Notes: generated by a model not told the origin, from the letters alone. DNA of 20,637 nucleotides from Parcubacteria group bacterium (GCA_021731325.1 JAKFXP010000042.1:1-20637), one strand, 5' to 3'; positions 1-7,382 are shown, numbered from the stretch's first letter. Program-made: numbers and translations.

Positions 1-185
1 TCGGTGGCACATAAGTTTGGAGAACGAAAAAGAGATGATCTTCCGGTAGGCGAGAGAATACAACTTCATGACTGTGGTATCGTCTACTGTCCGGGATAGT
101 AGACGATACCACAGTCATGAAGTTGTATTCTCTCGCCTACCGGAAGATCATCTCTTTTTCGTTCTCCAAACTTATGTGCCACCGA
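1..185. repeat. Giant terminal palindrome (fold-back), 92-base arms
   Basis: Position i pairs with position 186-i across the whole stretch: 1-92 is the reverse complement of 94-185, with one mismatch (89 against 97) and a single central base at 93. The fold lies inside the coding sequence of the serine hydrolase at 84-995, so the left arm is simply the antisense copy of that gene's own 3' part. This is typical of a fold-back chimera or assembly artefact at a contig end. A true hairpin telomere is formally possible but less likely, because the palindrome removes the end of a conserved domain. Confidence 0.95.
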
Positions 186-995
186 CACCTCGCTCGCAAC
201 ACCAGCAACCAAACCCTCTCGAAATTCTGTTTCTGCAAGCAGAGTGAGCGCCTGTTCAGACGAATCACGATTCAAATATGATGCATTAAATAAGACCCGA
301 TAAAATGAAGCGTATTCCTTCACCGAAAGCGCAATATCATTACCAACCATATCAACCGGCACCCCGATTTGTAGAAACACCTCTTCTATTGCCTTGGGTT
401 CTACAATCGAAAGCAGCGTCACTGCGGCCGCATTGTCGGAATACACAATCATGCGCCTTACTAAATCTCTGATAGCGTATGTCGCCCCCGCTTCAACCAC
501 CTGCGTCGCACGAATATTTTCTTCCGCATTGAGCGATGCCACCTCTTCAGAAATCGTCGCTTCCCTATCCAAAAAATTAGGAGATCGTTCCGCTTCTTTG
601 TATACCGCAATCATGAGGGGTACTTTAGTCATACTTGCAGGTGCAAACTCTTCATCAAAATCAATACCGAACCATGGTCCGTTTGTAAGGTCGCGATAAT
701 ACACCGACATAGTAGGCACTGCGAAGCGTTGTGTAAGATTACGAAGTTGCGTTTCTAGCTCGCGGTACATAATGCCCGCACCTCCACCACGTTGCATGGA
801 GGCACTTTCACAATCAAGGATTGGGCTAATGAAGGTGTATCCTGCTTCGCGCTCTCGCACCATCTGGGTGGAGGCACTTTCTTCTTGTGGAGATGCCTCC
901 GTCAGCTCCTCACCTCTTTGTGTCCTTCCCATATATACCCCACTTGCAAACAGCAGGACACCACACCCAAGACACGCAATATGCATGTATTTCAT
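84..995 (-). CDS. Class A beta-lactamase-like serine hydrolase, 3' end cut off by the fold-back
   Basis: Predicted membrane-anchored, extracytoplasmic serine hydrolase of the penicillin-binding/class A beta-lactamase fold. From the ATG at 995 the product is 303 residues: a hydrophobic signal-anchor at about 5-22, a Ser/Glu-rich linker, then the catalytic domain. The active-site motifs are present in order: SMTK at 121-124, SDN at 186-188 and KFG at 275-277 in place of KTG. The frame stops soon after a conserved HDCGIVYYP stretch, where relatives continue through a last strand and helix. That stop is made by the palindrome, so the true C-terminus is missing. A longer frame opens at 1085, but it starts inside a terminator and is rejected; the 995 start has AGAAGGT upstream. 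Whether it degrades beta-lactams or modifies peptidoglycan cannot be told. Confidence 0.85.
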   Translation of the reverse strand: MKYMHIACLGCGVLLFASGVYMGRTQRGEELTEASPQEESASTQMVREREAGYTFISPILDCESASMQRGGGAGIMYRELETQLRNLTQRFAVPTMSVYYRDLTNGPWFGIDFDEEFAPASMTKVPLMIAVYKEAERSPNFLDREATISEEVASLNAEENIRATQVVEAGATYAIRDLVRRMIVYSDNAAAVTLLSIVEPKAIEEVFLQIGVPVDMVGNDIALSVKEYASFYRVLFNASYLNRDSSEQALTLLAETEFREGLVAGVASEVSVAHKFGERKRDDLPVGERIQLHDCGIVYYPGQ

Positions 996-1010
996 ACGTG
1001 AATACCTTCT

Positions 1011-1039
1011 ATTGTATAGATGACGGCACTGGTATGCAA
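1011..1039 (-). promoter_or_regulatory. Putative promoter of the serine hydrolase
   Basis: On the minus strand TTGCAT (1034-1039) and TACAAT (1011-1016) are separated by exactly 17 bases. The -10 matches five of six consensus positions, the -35 only three. The ATG at 995 lies 15 bases past the -10, giving a very short leader. The site sits just after the terminator of the upstream gene. Confidence 0.5.
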
Positions 1040-1043
1040 CGTC

Positions 1044-1085
1044 ATGATTAAAAAGCCACCTGCGCTTAGGTGGCTTTTTAATCAT
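1044..1085 (-). terminator. Intrinsic terminator after the acidic repeat protein
   Basis: Perfect 18-base inverted repeat (1044-1061 and 1068-1085) with a six-base loop. The core AGCCACCT/AGGTGGCT is flanked by A5 and T5 runs, so the structure can terminate on either strand. It lies 14 bases after the stop of the minus-strand gene at 1100-2089, which is the only gene that needs it. Confidence 0.9.
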
Positions 1086-1099
1086 ATAGATACCCCTAT

Positions 1100-2089
1100 T
1101 TAGTTGTCAGTCGTAAGACTTCGAATGTCACCCAAGCGAATTATCTCATCCCCGTCTTCATCCTCATACGCCACCCCCATTGCAAAGTATATGGTGGTAT
1201 CTGCATCGAGGTTGGATACCTCTGGCGAATACGATGCATCGCCGTCGAGATCATCGTCAACCAACAGCTTCTGCAGATCATCACCCTCCTCGTCAATATC
1301 GTCATAGGTGTCAACATCATCTTCGACATCCGCAATCATACTGCGATCTTCGCCGTAGACAAAGAATACGGTACCATTTTTGAAATCGTTCATGTCGACC
1401 TCACCGCGCAACGTAGCCTCGTCGTCGCTCATATCCTCTGCAGAAAGCGTGCGAATCGTTGGGTCAGTATCATCGGAATCGTCGTCGTCACCATTATCAT
1501 CCTCGTCTGCCGTAAACGACTCGATGCTGCCGTACTCACGGTCACCATCCTCATCTTCACCGACTGCACGGAACGAATACCGCTCGCCTTCTTCGAGACC
1601 AATGAGTTCACGGGCAAACGCTTCATCGTCATCATCAGCAAAGACACGTACCTTGGTGGTGCGCCATTTGAGGTCAGACCCTGGGCCATACTCAAACCAC
1701 ACCGTTGCTTCATCTGCATCGTCGAAATCAATGATGCCTTCAAGTGTTGCACGGTTGTCGGTAATATCAGTCGCCTCTTCGGTTTCAATATTTATTGAAA
1801 CATTTTCATCGTTCCGAGTATCAACACGATTATGCGTACGGTCATCAAACAAGACACGTAGATACCGCACCAAACCGTCAAATGTGTTGAACGAACGACC
1901 ATTGAACATGTAGACCTGCTCCGCGCGGAAATTGGAATAATAGTACCCTGAATCCGAGCTTCGCGAGTACCGGTACTGGCCTTTGCCGTGTCCTCGGTCT
2001 GCCTGCGCATCCTGTGGTGCGCCGAACGCAACCGCCAAGAGCACGAATATCGCGGTCATTATACTGCCCCCTCTGCTTATTTTGTTCAT
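1100..2089 (-). CDS. Secreted Asp-rich protein with two fibronectin III-like repeats
   Basis: A 329-residue exported protein of unknown function. A signal peptide is visible: basic N-terminus (K3, R6), hydrophobic core at about 11-23 and a likely cut after AQA (residue 30). A Tyr/Arg-rich segment (31-80) follows, then two related beta-rich repeats at roughly 106-193 and 211-327. Each repeat opens with an 'ATLEG' or 'ATLRG' strand, carries a 'V-F-YG' core and ends in a 'SFTAD' or 'SLTTD' type strand, joined by a run of Asp (about 195-209). Such repeats are common in Patescibacteria surface proteins. The extreme acidity suggests cation binding or cell-surface exposure; that is inference. An internal ATG at 2059 has a better ribosome site (AGAGGGGG), but starting there removes the basic n-region, so 2089 is preferred. 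A terminator follows. Confidence 0.8.
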   Translation of the reverse strand: MNKISRGGSIMTAIFVLLAVAFGAPQDAQADRGHGKGQYRYSRSSDSGYYYSNFRAEQVYMFNGRSFNTFDGLVRYLRVLFDDRTHNRVDTRNDENVSINIETEEATDITDNRATLEGIIDFDDADEATVWFEYGPGSDLKWRTTKVRVFADDDDEAFARELIGLEEGERYSFRAVGEDEDGDREYGSIESFTADEDDNGDDDDSDDTDPTIRTLSAEDMSDDEATLRGEVDMNDFKNGTVFFVYGEDRSMIADVEDDVDTYDDIDEEGDDLQKLLVDDDLDGDASYSPEVSNLDADTTIYFAMGVAYEDEDGDEIIRLGDIRSLTTDN

Positions 2090-2180
2090 ATGACTGTGTA
2101 ATTATGTACTAAACGCCCCTTTTTATACGTTGGTACGCTCATATAACCACAAGTATTTCAAACGTCACTATGTACTTATT

Positions 2181-2825
2181 TTATATTTGTGTTCTTTTAT
2201 TTTTCTGTACAAAGTAATAATAGAGACCAGCGCCTATAAGGATGAGCACCAGGCCAACCTTTTCCAGGTGATCAATCTGTGGAGCATAGGTATGGTAGAG
2301 AGCCCCCAGCTGCCAGCCCAATATTCCCAATATAGATGCGCGTACCAAAGTACCTAGAAACGTGTAGAGCAAGTACGTCCCCACCGGTACCCGCACCACT
2401 CCCGAAAAAGTCGTAATGACGACACTCGGCATAATAGGCAGTGCTCGACAAATGAATATGAAAAGTTCCTCACGAGAAGTCTCAGAAAATTTTTGTTGGG
2501 CTTTTTCAACCTCTTCCCATCGCACCGACACAAATCGACCCCATCGATCAATAATTGGCTTGCCCCCATAATACGCGGCATAGTAGATAGGAAGCGAACC
2601 AACCATAACGCCGAGGGACGCAGGAAGTAATACATGTGTAACTAGTACCATAAGCGCCTCTATTCCAAACGGCTGGCCTTGCAAAAACAAAAAGCCTGCA
2701 CCCATCTGCACCACCGAAGAAGGAATGATTGCAATAATCTCCTCCACAATCGACGCTACAAACACCCCGGGAGCGCCGAGCGGAAGTACAACTGTCTCCA
2801 GCCAGGTAATAAGCGTATGTATCAT
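2181..2825 (-). CDS. DedA/VTT-family membrane protein
   Basis: A 214-residue polytopic inner-membrane protein of the DedA (SNARE-associated, VTT) family, whose members act as lipid scramblases or transporters and affect envelope homeostasis. Family hallmarks are visible: the re-entrant loop pattern EEIIAIIPSSVVQMGAG near the N-terminus, YYGGKPIIDRWGRF after the second hydrophobic stretch, and the conserved FICRALPIMPS followed by a hydrophobic FSG segment. A final transmembrane helix precedes the basic tail KNKRTQI. The start is taken as ATG 2825; an upstream in-frame TTG at 2846 is possible but overlaps the -10 element. The sigma factor gene diverges from it. Confidence 0.85.
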   Translation of the reverse strand: MIHTLITWLETVVLPLGAPGVFVASIVEEIIAIIPSSVVQMGAGFLFLQGQPFGIEALMVLVTHVLLPASLGVMVGSLPIYYAAYYGGKPIIDRWGRFVSVRWEEVEKAQQKFSETSREELFIFICRALPIMPSVVITTFSGVVRVPVGTYLLYTFLGTLVRASILGILGWQLGALYHTYAPQIDHLEKVGLVLILIGAGLYYYFVQKNKRTQI

Positions 2826-2831
2826 TGCGTT

Positions 2832-2837
2832 ATTATA
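2832..2837 (-). promoter_or_regulatory. Perfect -10 element six bases before the DedA ATG
   Basis: TATAAT on the minus strand is followed by six bases and then the ATG at 2825. Normal spacing from -10 to +1 puts transcription start at or next to the ATG, so the message would be leaderless. There is no ribosome-binding sequence to contradict this. No convincing -35 is seen. Confidence 0.5.
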
Positions 2838-2861
2838 CGGGTACAAGACGTTCCAGGGTTA

Positions 2862-2890
2862 TTGACAGATATATACTAGTATGGTTAATT
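2862..2890 (+). promoter_or_regulatory. Candidate promoter of the sigma factor gene
   Basis: A perfect -35 TTGACA (2862-2867) is followed after 17 bases by TTAATT (2885-2890), which is a poor -10 but carries an upstream TGG as in extended -10 promoters. TATACT at 2872-2877 is an alternative -10 without a clear -35. The element lies in the divergent DedA/sigma intergenic region. Confidence 0.4.
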
Positions 2891-2934
2891 GGATTTGGAT
2901 TATATTGTAGCAACTCTAATGAGGAGTGTGTGTG

Positions 2935-3906
2935 ATGGATATTGAAATACCTAATGAGGAGTTACCTATCAATGAACCCCTCGATGACGGAGAACCTGAA
3001 CCATCAGAGGAATTGGGCGAAGAGTTATTACAACTCTTCAAAAAATCTAGCCGACACCGCACCGCACTGTTTGGTACTGAGGAGCGCGTCTTTGAGCAGT
3101 ATATGAAAGAGGCTCGGAAATATGCACTTCTCACCATGGATGAAGAGGTAGCACTATCAGTTGCAGCCCAGTCCGGTGACCCTGAGGCTTTTCAAGCGCT
3201 CGTACATGCAAATTTACGTTTGGTGGTGAATATTGCCTTTCGGTATACAGGAAGAGGACTCTCTCTGCTTGACCTCATTGAAGAAGGTAACTTTGGATTG
3301 TTCCGCGCCATTAAGGGATTTGATCCAAAAAAAGGGTTTCGTTTCTCAACTTATGCCACGTATTGGATACGTCAACACATTGAACGGGGTATTCATAATT
3401 TTGGCCGTACCATTAGAGTACCGGTACATGCATTTGCAAAAGCATCTCCTTACGTCAAGGCAAGAAATACACTTCAAACACAACAGATGATCGTTACTGC
3501 GTGTCATGTTGCTCGATACCTCGGTGTTGCTATTGACGAAGTAGACGCAATTTTTAGAATGCAAGAATTGCCCGTATCTTTGAACGCCCCCGAGCGTGAC
3601 ACCTCGGACACGGAGCTTATTGACTCCATTCCTGACAACCGTACTCCACCGGTCGACGAAGCCCTCCAGATAGAGGAGGTGCAAAAGTGCATGCTGATAC
3701 TCGTGGGAAGTCTGGATACCAGAATGCGTGACGTCATCTGTAGACGATTCGGGCTTCTAGAATATGAACCGCACACACTTGAAGAAATTGGACATGTCTA
3801 TAACGTAAGCCGCGAACGCATCCGCCAAATAGAGCGCGAGGCGCTTCAAAAGTTGAAGGTTGCCGCAAAGCGTCTTGGCTATTCGTTTAACACGTTCTTT
3901 GAATAA
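2935..3906 (+). CDS. Sigma-70 family RNA polymerase sigma factor, RpoS-like
   Basis: A 323-residue primary-type or group 2 sigma factor that directs RNA polymerase to promoters. An acidic N-terminal tail replaces region 1.1. Region 1.2/2 starts near residue 53 and contains [28 protein letters not shown] and the region 2.3/2.4 block [20 protein letters not shown], which melts and reads the -10 element. Regions 3 and 4 follow, with [17 protein letters not shown] and the helix-turn-helix [17 protein letters not shown]. There is no non-conserved insert, and overall length and the 'YATYWIRQ...ERGI' wording are close to RpoS. The ATG at 2935 is chosen over the GTG at 2926 because GAGGAG (2921-2926) sits eight bases before the ATG. 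A strong terminator follows. It may be the main or an alternative sigma factor; the window cannot decide. Confidence 0.93.
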   Translation: MDIEIPNEELPINEPLDDGEPEPSEELGEELLQLFKKSSRHRTALFGTEERVFEQYMKEARKYALLTMDEEVALSVAAQSGDPEAFQALVHANLRLVVNIAFRYTGRGLSLLDLIEEGNFGLFRAIKGFDPKKGFRFSTYATYWIRQHIERGIHNFGRTIRVPVHAFAKASPYVKARNTLQTQQMIVTACHVARYLGVAIDEVDAIFRMQELPVSLNAPERDTSDTELIDSIPDNRTPPVDEALQIEEVQKCMLILVGSLDTRMRDVICRRFGLLEYEPHTLEEIGHVYNVSRERIRQIEREALQKLKVAAKRLGYSFNTFFE

Positions 3907-3920
3907 ACGTTCTCACACGT

Positions 3921-3947
3921 ACCCGATCTCTCAAGATCGGGTTTTTT
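3921..3947 (+). terminator. Intrinsic terminator of the sigma factor gene
   Basis: A nine-base perfect stem (ACCCGATCT/AGATCGGGT) with loop CTCA is followed by a run of six T, 14 bases after the sigma factor stop codon. Confidence 0.93.
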
Positions 3948-3974
3948 ATACCCCTTTGAACACGAAGGTGACGC

Positions 3975-4002
3975 TGGACAAACAAATATTTTTTAGTATG
4001 GT
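3975..4002 (+). promoter_or_regulatory. Putative promoter of the small membrane protein gene
   Basis: TGGACA (3975-3980, five of six) and TATGGT (3997-4002, four of six) are spaced by 16 bases. Transcription would begin near 4009, immediately before the hairpin at 4012-4036. Confidence 0.5.
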
Positions 4003-4011
4003 GGAGCATGG

Positions 4012-4036
4012 ACATCTCATCCCGAGATGTGTTTTT
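4012..4036 (+). promoter_or_regulatory. Terminator-like hairpin in the 5' leader
   Basis: A seven-base perfect stem (ACATCTC/GAGATGT) with a five-base loop is followed by GTTTTTT, and this T run directly abuts the ribosome site GGAG of the gene starting at 4048. It has the shape of a weak intrinsic terminator placed inside a leader, so it may attenuate transcription or stabilise the 5' end. No competing anti-terminator stem was identified by eye. Confidence 0.45.
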
Positions 4037-4047
4037 TGGAGAATACC

Positions 4048-4428
4048 ATGAAAAGAGTAATTCAGGTGCAACCATCAAAAGTCGGCACCTTACTGCTAGT
4101 GGCACTACTAACGCTTTCTAGTACTATCGGCACCTTTCCTGTAGTTATATTGAGTATTGTAGCCGCCGTCATCGGGACATATGGCGTGCATCGGGTACTC
4201 AGTATCCCTCATGACATACGTTCCTCGTACAGCATGGTCGTATCAATCATCGCCGGGCTGGCTATCCTCACAGTATTCTGGTTAGCAGAACATCTGTCTA
4301 CGGGTATAACGGACTTCGATGAACCGTACGCGATGCCTTTCTTCTTCACCACACTTTGTGTGAGTACCTGGATAGTACACACACAACTCCATTTTACACA
4401 CCCAGCAACAATGGGAGCCACTGAGTAA
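4048..4428 (+). CDS. Small polytopic membrane protein, unknown function
   Basis: 126 residues and not recognised as a family. Four hydrophobic segments are visible, at about 12-28, 30-46, 60-78 and 95-112, separated by short polar loops with a basic HRVLSIPHDIR stretch between the second and third. The C-terminus is short and polar. The ATG at 4048 is preferred to an in-frame ATG at 4027 because GGAG lies six bases before it and the upstream codons fall in the leader hairpin region. It appears to be a single-gene unit with its own promoter and a hairpin after its stop. No catalytic motif is seen. Confidence 0.7.
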   Translation: MKRVIQVQPSKVGTLLLVALLTLSSTIGTFPVVILSIVAAVIGTYGVHRVLSIPHDIRSSYSMVVSIIAGLAILTVFWLAEHLSTGITDFDEPYAMPFFFTTLCVSTWIVHTQLHFTHPATMGATE

Positions 4429-4451
4429 CCCACACAAAAAACCCTGTAATC

Positions 4452-4485
4452 AGCAAAGGGCGACTCATCACGAGCGCCCTTTGCT
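4452..4485. terminator. Hairpin between convergent genes
   Basis: Perfect 11-base stem AGCAAAGGGCG/CGCCCTTTGCT with a 12-base loop, between the stops of the plus-strand gene (4428) and the minus-strand oxidoreductase (4511). The plus strand has no T run after it. On the minus strand a T6 run lies about nine bases beyond the stem, so it is a plausible but not classical terminator. Confidence 0.55.
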
Positions 4486-4510
4486 CGTACCATTCTTGTA
4501 TACCAACCAA

Positions 4511-5158
4511 TTACGTTCGTACCACCTTAAACACATGGTTCCAATCGTTTTTTTGAAGTCCGGGAATACACCAGAGCATACAGAGTGGTTCAATGGCGCG
4601 CGCCGACACCATACTCCCCATATCCTCCGGCTCCCAGCCAAAGGATGCTAGCAGTGCGGCAACCTCCGCGCGTGCTGCTTCATCATTACCACACAAGGGC
4701 ATCGTCGGCACGATGCTAAATGCCGGATTGATCATATTACCGTATCCCACACTGTTCCACACCTTGACCACTTTCGCTTGAGGCGCCGCCGCTTGCACCA
4801 ATTCGCCCAGAGACTTGTCCAGGGTTGTAAAGAATTTGAGCACCCCATTTTCTGGTGGATCAGCGGCGAGAGGATTGGTGACATCCAAGACGGTTTTGTT
4901 TGCAAGCATATCCGCAAGTTCCCCTGCAAGCCCTTCCGCCACACTCCCTTTTACGGCAAGGATCACCAGTTCAGCCCACTCAGCCACCTCAGCAAAGGTG
5001 CCCGTCTGTACATCAATACCTAAAGCCTCATCCACGGCCGCAGCTCTGCTTCCATCCCTACTCCCTACTCGCACCTCGTACCCTTTGTCCATAAAACCCT
5101 TCGCAAGCGTGCGTCCCACATCCCCCGTACCCAACACTCCAACTTTTTTTGTATCCAT
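4511..5158 (-). CDS. NAD(P)-binding oxidoreductase of the F420-dependent NADP reductase type
   Basis: A 215-residue soluble Rossmann-fold protein of the NADP oxidoreductase, coenzyme F420-dependent family (PF03807). The dinucleotide motif GTGDVG is at residues 10-15 after the first strand. The second strand ends VGSRDGSR, where Ser/Arg commonly bind the 2'-phosphate of NADPH. The later VKVWNSVGYGNM matches the conserved 'VKAFNT' region of the family. Family members reduce F420 or other small acceptors; the true substrate here is unknown, and no F420 biosynthesis gene is in the window. It is the last gene of a minus-strand run, 17 bases after the nuclease gene. No clear ribosome site precedes the ATG. 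Confidence 0.82.
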   Translation of the reverse strand: MDTKKVGVLGTGDVGRTLAKGFMDKGYEVRVGSRDGSRAAAVDEALGIDVQTGTFAEVAEWAELVILAVKGSVAEGLAGELADMLANKTVLDVTNPLAADPPENGVLKFFTTLDKSLGELVQAAAPQAKVVKVWNSVGYGNMINPAFSIVPTMPLCGNDEAARAEVAALLASFGWEPEDMGSMVSARAIEPLCMLWCIPGLQKNDWNHVFKVVRT

Positions 5159-5175
5159 ATAAAAAGAAACTTAGT

Positions 5176-5934
5176 TTAATTTTTTTCAACGACGCTCCGC
5201 GCCTGTGTGTACACACAATAATCACAAGTGGGAGACGCCTCGGGTATATCCGATCCATCAAGTAGCTTCTTTGCATTACCGAGCGCACCGTCAACCCAGT
5301 CATCCTTCCCTGTGTATGCAATCAAGGTGACGTCAAACTCGAGACGGGCGTCAAACGCCTCACGATCGAGCATACCATTACAATACACAAAGTACCCAGT
5401 GTTTGATACCTGATAGCCCCTATGGCGCAAGAGCCACTGATATATTTCCATCTGCCGCTTGTACCCGATGTGCCAGGGTGCATCAAGTGCATCAATCTTC
5501 CCCACTTTGGCGGTCGCTTTGTAGTCAACCACCACGTACTCCCCTGCACTATTTTGCCACAAATCGTCGATTGCACCGAATACATGAAAGTTGGTCGGCA
5601 CATGGTGATACTGGACGCCGGTAAAATTGTGCCGCCAGGTATCAAGCTCCTCGTGTGCTGCGGGCACACAGTCGATACCATAGTGCTCCTGGAGAGGGTG
5701 TTTGGTGCCGTTTTTGCGATGGGCATCAAACTCCTTTTTGAGAAGGGTATCCACTGCCGAGTTGAGATTAAAGGGAAATCCGGGTGGTCGCCCCACCCCA
5801 AGCCTGCGATCGATATAAAAACACCGTGGACACTCAAGCGAGAGGTCAATTTTACTGCGCGACAATTTAAAAGGTGCTTTGTCAGTCGAGCTATAGAGCC
5901 CTTTGGTGCGACGGGCGATGTAGTAGTCAGACAT
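5176..5934 (-). CDS. PD-(D/E)XK superfamily nuclease, RecB/Cas4-like
   Basis: 252 residues with a RecB-type nuclease core. The catalytic series is visible: GAID with D123, VVVDYKAT with D137 and K139, and the QMEIY motif (Q161, Y165). Four cysteines bracket the core: CPRC (C35, C38) near the N-terminus and CDYC (C237, C240) near the C-terminus. This resembles the iron-sulphur staple of AddB/Cas4 nucleases, although those usually split the cysteines one plus three. No helicase domain and no CRISPR genes are nearby, so a role in DNA repair is inference. The ATG lies one base after the stop of the S41 protease gene, which implies translational coupling. Confidence 0.85.
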   Translation of the reverse strand: MSDYYIARRTKGLYSSTDKAPFKLSRSKIDLSLECPRCFYIDRRLGVGRPPGFPFNLNSAVDTLLKKEFDAHRKNGTKHPLQEHYGIDCVPAAHEELDTWRHNFTGVQYHHVPTNFHVFGAIDDLWQNSAGEYVVVDYKATAKVGKIDALDAPWHIGYKRQMEIYQWLLRHRGYQVSNTGYFVYCNGMLDREAFDARLEFDVTLIAYTGKDDWVDGALGNAKKLLDGSDIPEASPTCDYCVYTQARSVVEKN

Positions 5935-5935
5935 A

Positions 5936-7282
5936 CTACTCCGACAAATACGTCACTGCGGCATCAATCCATGGATCAGACGAGGTGGCGCTCGTGGGAT
6001 CAATTTCAATATCAGGCTTGAGACCCCCTTCAGATATGGAAAGACCATTGGGGGTGTACCACCTGGCCACCGTCACCTTGAGCGAAAGAGTATCCGTGAT
6101 ACTGATGAGCTCCTGTACCGACCCTTTGCCAAACGTGCGAGTACCAATCAGTTTTGCTTTACCGTGCTCTTGCAAGGCTCCTGCCAAAATTTCCGCCGCA
6201 GAAGCACTTCCCTTGTCTACCAGTATGGCGATTTTTGGCATACGATCGTTGAGTAATTCTCGACGAGTGCTCCGATGAAACGTCTCTTTTTTTTGTGGCC
6301 CGGTCATCTCACGCACCACGATACTCCCTTCTGGCAAAAACCAACTCGCTATTTGTATTGCCGACTCAATGTACCCTCCCGGATTACCCCGAAGATCGAT
6401 AATTAGGGTGTCCGCTCCATTTTCGACATACTGCGTAAGCTCGCGTTCAAAAGCAGCAATAGAAGTTTGTGAAAAGCTAAATAGTTTCAAGACGTAGAAG
6501 TCGCGCTTTTCAGTCTCAACTGGTTGGGGAGAGGTGCTCGCAGGAGTGGCTGGCTCAGCAGAAGGGGGTGCAGTGGTGTCAGTCTTGACCGCAACCTTGG
6601 GTACCTCGCGCGCAATGACCGTGTGTGCCGTGGAAGGAATCTCAATCGTACCCCGCACAATCGACACTTCACGGGCATCACTCCCTTCGCTCTGTATCTT
6701 AAGTACCACCGTTGTCCCCCCTTGTCCGCGTATCTTGTCCACCGCAGCATCAACGGGCACGCCGGCAGTACTCACCCCATCAATCGCAAGAATTTTGTCA
6801 CCTGATACCAGACCTGCTTTTTTCGCCGGCGACCCGTCGAGTGGACCAACTACCACCAAATCACCGCCCACTTCACCAATCACCGCACCGATACCTTCGA
6901 GCGACCCCTTGGTTGCAATCTTAAAATCCTCGGACACTTGGGGGCGCATAAAAACCGTATAGGGATCATTGTAGCTTGCCACCAAACCTTCGATTGATCG
7001 ATACAATCGATCTTCGGGTGCGGTGGTGGTTGCCGTGGAAGTACCATGCGGTATAAACTTTTTTTCAAGCGTATTCCATACGTTCCAATACGGACTAAAG
7101 TCGGTGGTACCCATAGTAGTCGCCGCTACCTGCGCCGCAAGTGTGTCGCCTGCTCCGAGCGTACTGCCCGCTCGATGGAGCTGGTCAGCACCTCTCCCTT
7201 CCCCCACATATACGCCCCCAACAAAAGCCGCGCCTACAAGCGCGAACATAACCGAAGCAAATACGGCTTGGGTACTATTCAT
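5936..7282 (-). CDS. S41 family C-terminal processing peptidase (CtpA/Tsp type)
   Basis: A 448-residue exported serine protease that trims or degrades envelope proteins from their C-termini. A hydrophobic signal-anchor is at about 6-26. An N-terminal helical region with DPYTVFM is followed by a PDZ domain at about 126-210 containing GIGAVI and SPAKKAGLVSGDKILAIDG. The catalytic core has DLRGNPGG (296-303), the Ser of GSASAAE (S361), K386 in TFGKGSVQ and Q390. An unusual Pro/Thr/Ala-rich insert at about 230-260 separates the PDZ part from the core. The frame is open to 7480, but the start is set at ATG 7282 because this gives a proper signal-anchor and a -10 element lies just upstream. It heads the nuclease and oxidoreductase run and diverges from zwf. 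Confidence 0.93.
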   Translation of the reverse strand: MNSTQAVFASVMFALVGAAFVGGVYVGEGRGADQLHRAGSTLGAGDTLAAQVAATTMGTTDFSPYWNVWNTLEKKFIPHGTSTATTTAPEDRLYRSIEGLVASYNDPYTVFMRPQVSEDFKIATKGSLEGIGAVIGEVGGDLVVVGPLDGSPAKKAGLVSGDKILAIDGVSTAGVPVDAAVDKIRGQGGTTVVLKIQSEGSDAREVSIVRGTIEIPSTAHTVIAREVPKVAVKTDTTAPPSAEPATPASTSPQPVETEKRDFYVLKLFSFSQTSIAAFERELTQYVENGADTLIIDLRGNPGGYIESAIQIASWFLPEGSIVVREMTGPQKKETFHRSTRRELLNDRMPKIAILVDKGSASAAEILAGALQEHGKAKLIGTRTFGKGSVQELISITDTLSLKVTVARWYTPNGLSISEGGLKPDIEIDPTSATSSDPWIDAAVTYLSE

Positions 7283-7294
7283 ACGATACGTACC

Positions 7295-7300
7295 AGTATA
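7295..7300 (-). promoter_or_regulatory. Putative -10 element for the S41 protease
   Basis: TATACT on the minus strand, preceded directly by TG, ends 12 bases before the ATG at 7282. The implied leader is only about five bases. No good -35 is visible. Confidence 0.45.
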
Positions 7301-7366
7301 CACGGCACGTACCCACTTTGTATATATACTCACCGGAAAGCAATTGATTCGCCTCCGCAAGAAAAA

Positions 7367-7375
7367 TGGTATGCT
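7367..7375 (+). promoter_or_regulatory. Extended -10 promoter of zwf, probably leaderless
   Basis: TGG followed by TATGCT (7370-7375) ends seven bases before the ATG at 7383, so transcription should start at or within a base of the ATG. TTGATT at 7344-7349 is a possible -35, but at 20 bases the spacing is long. No ribosome-binding sequence precedes the ATG. Confidence 0.55.
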
Positions 7376-7382
7376 AGTGCAT

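Noticed and set aside
996..1085. Upstream extension of the serine hydrolase frame
   Set aside because: It begins within a perfect terminator stem and spans the gene's own promoter, so the ATG at 995 is the better start.
1380..1913. 177-residue plus-strand open frame
   Set aside because: It is Ser-rich and lies wholly antisense to the Asp-rich repeat protein; the Asp codons read backwards give Ser/Val codons. It is a composition shadow.
5176..5934. Cas4 and hence a CRISPR system
   Set aside because: The nuclease is RecB-like, but no cas1, cas2 or effector gene and no repeat-spacer array is present anywhere in the window.
5422..6021. 199-residue plus-strand open frame
   Set aside because: It is antisense to the nuclease and protease genes, both supported by catalytic motifs, and shows no domain of its own.
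7023..7382. Upstream extension of the zwf frame by 120 codons
   Set aside because: It overlaps the protease N-terminus antisense and precedes the family's normal start; it is chance openness.
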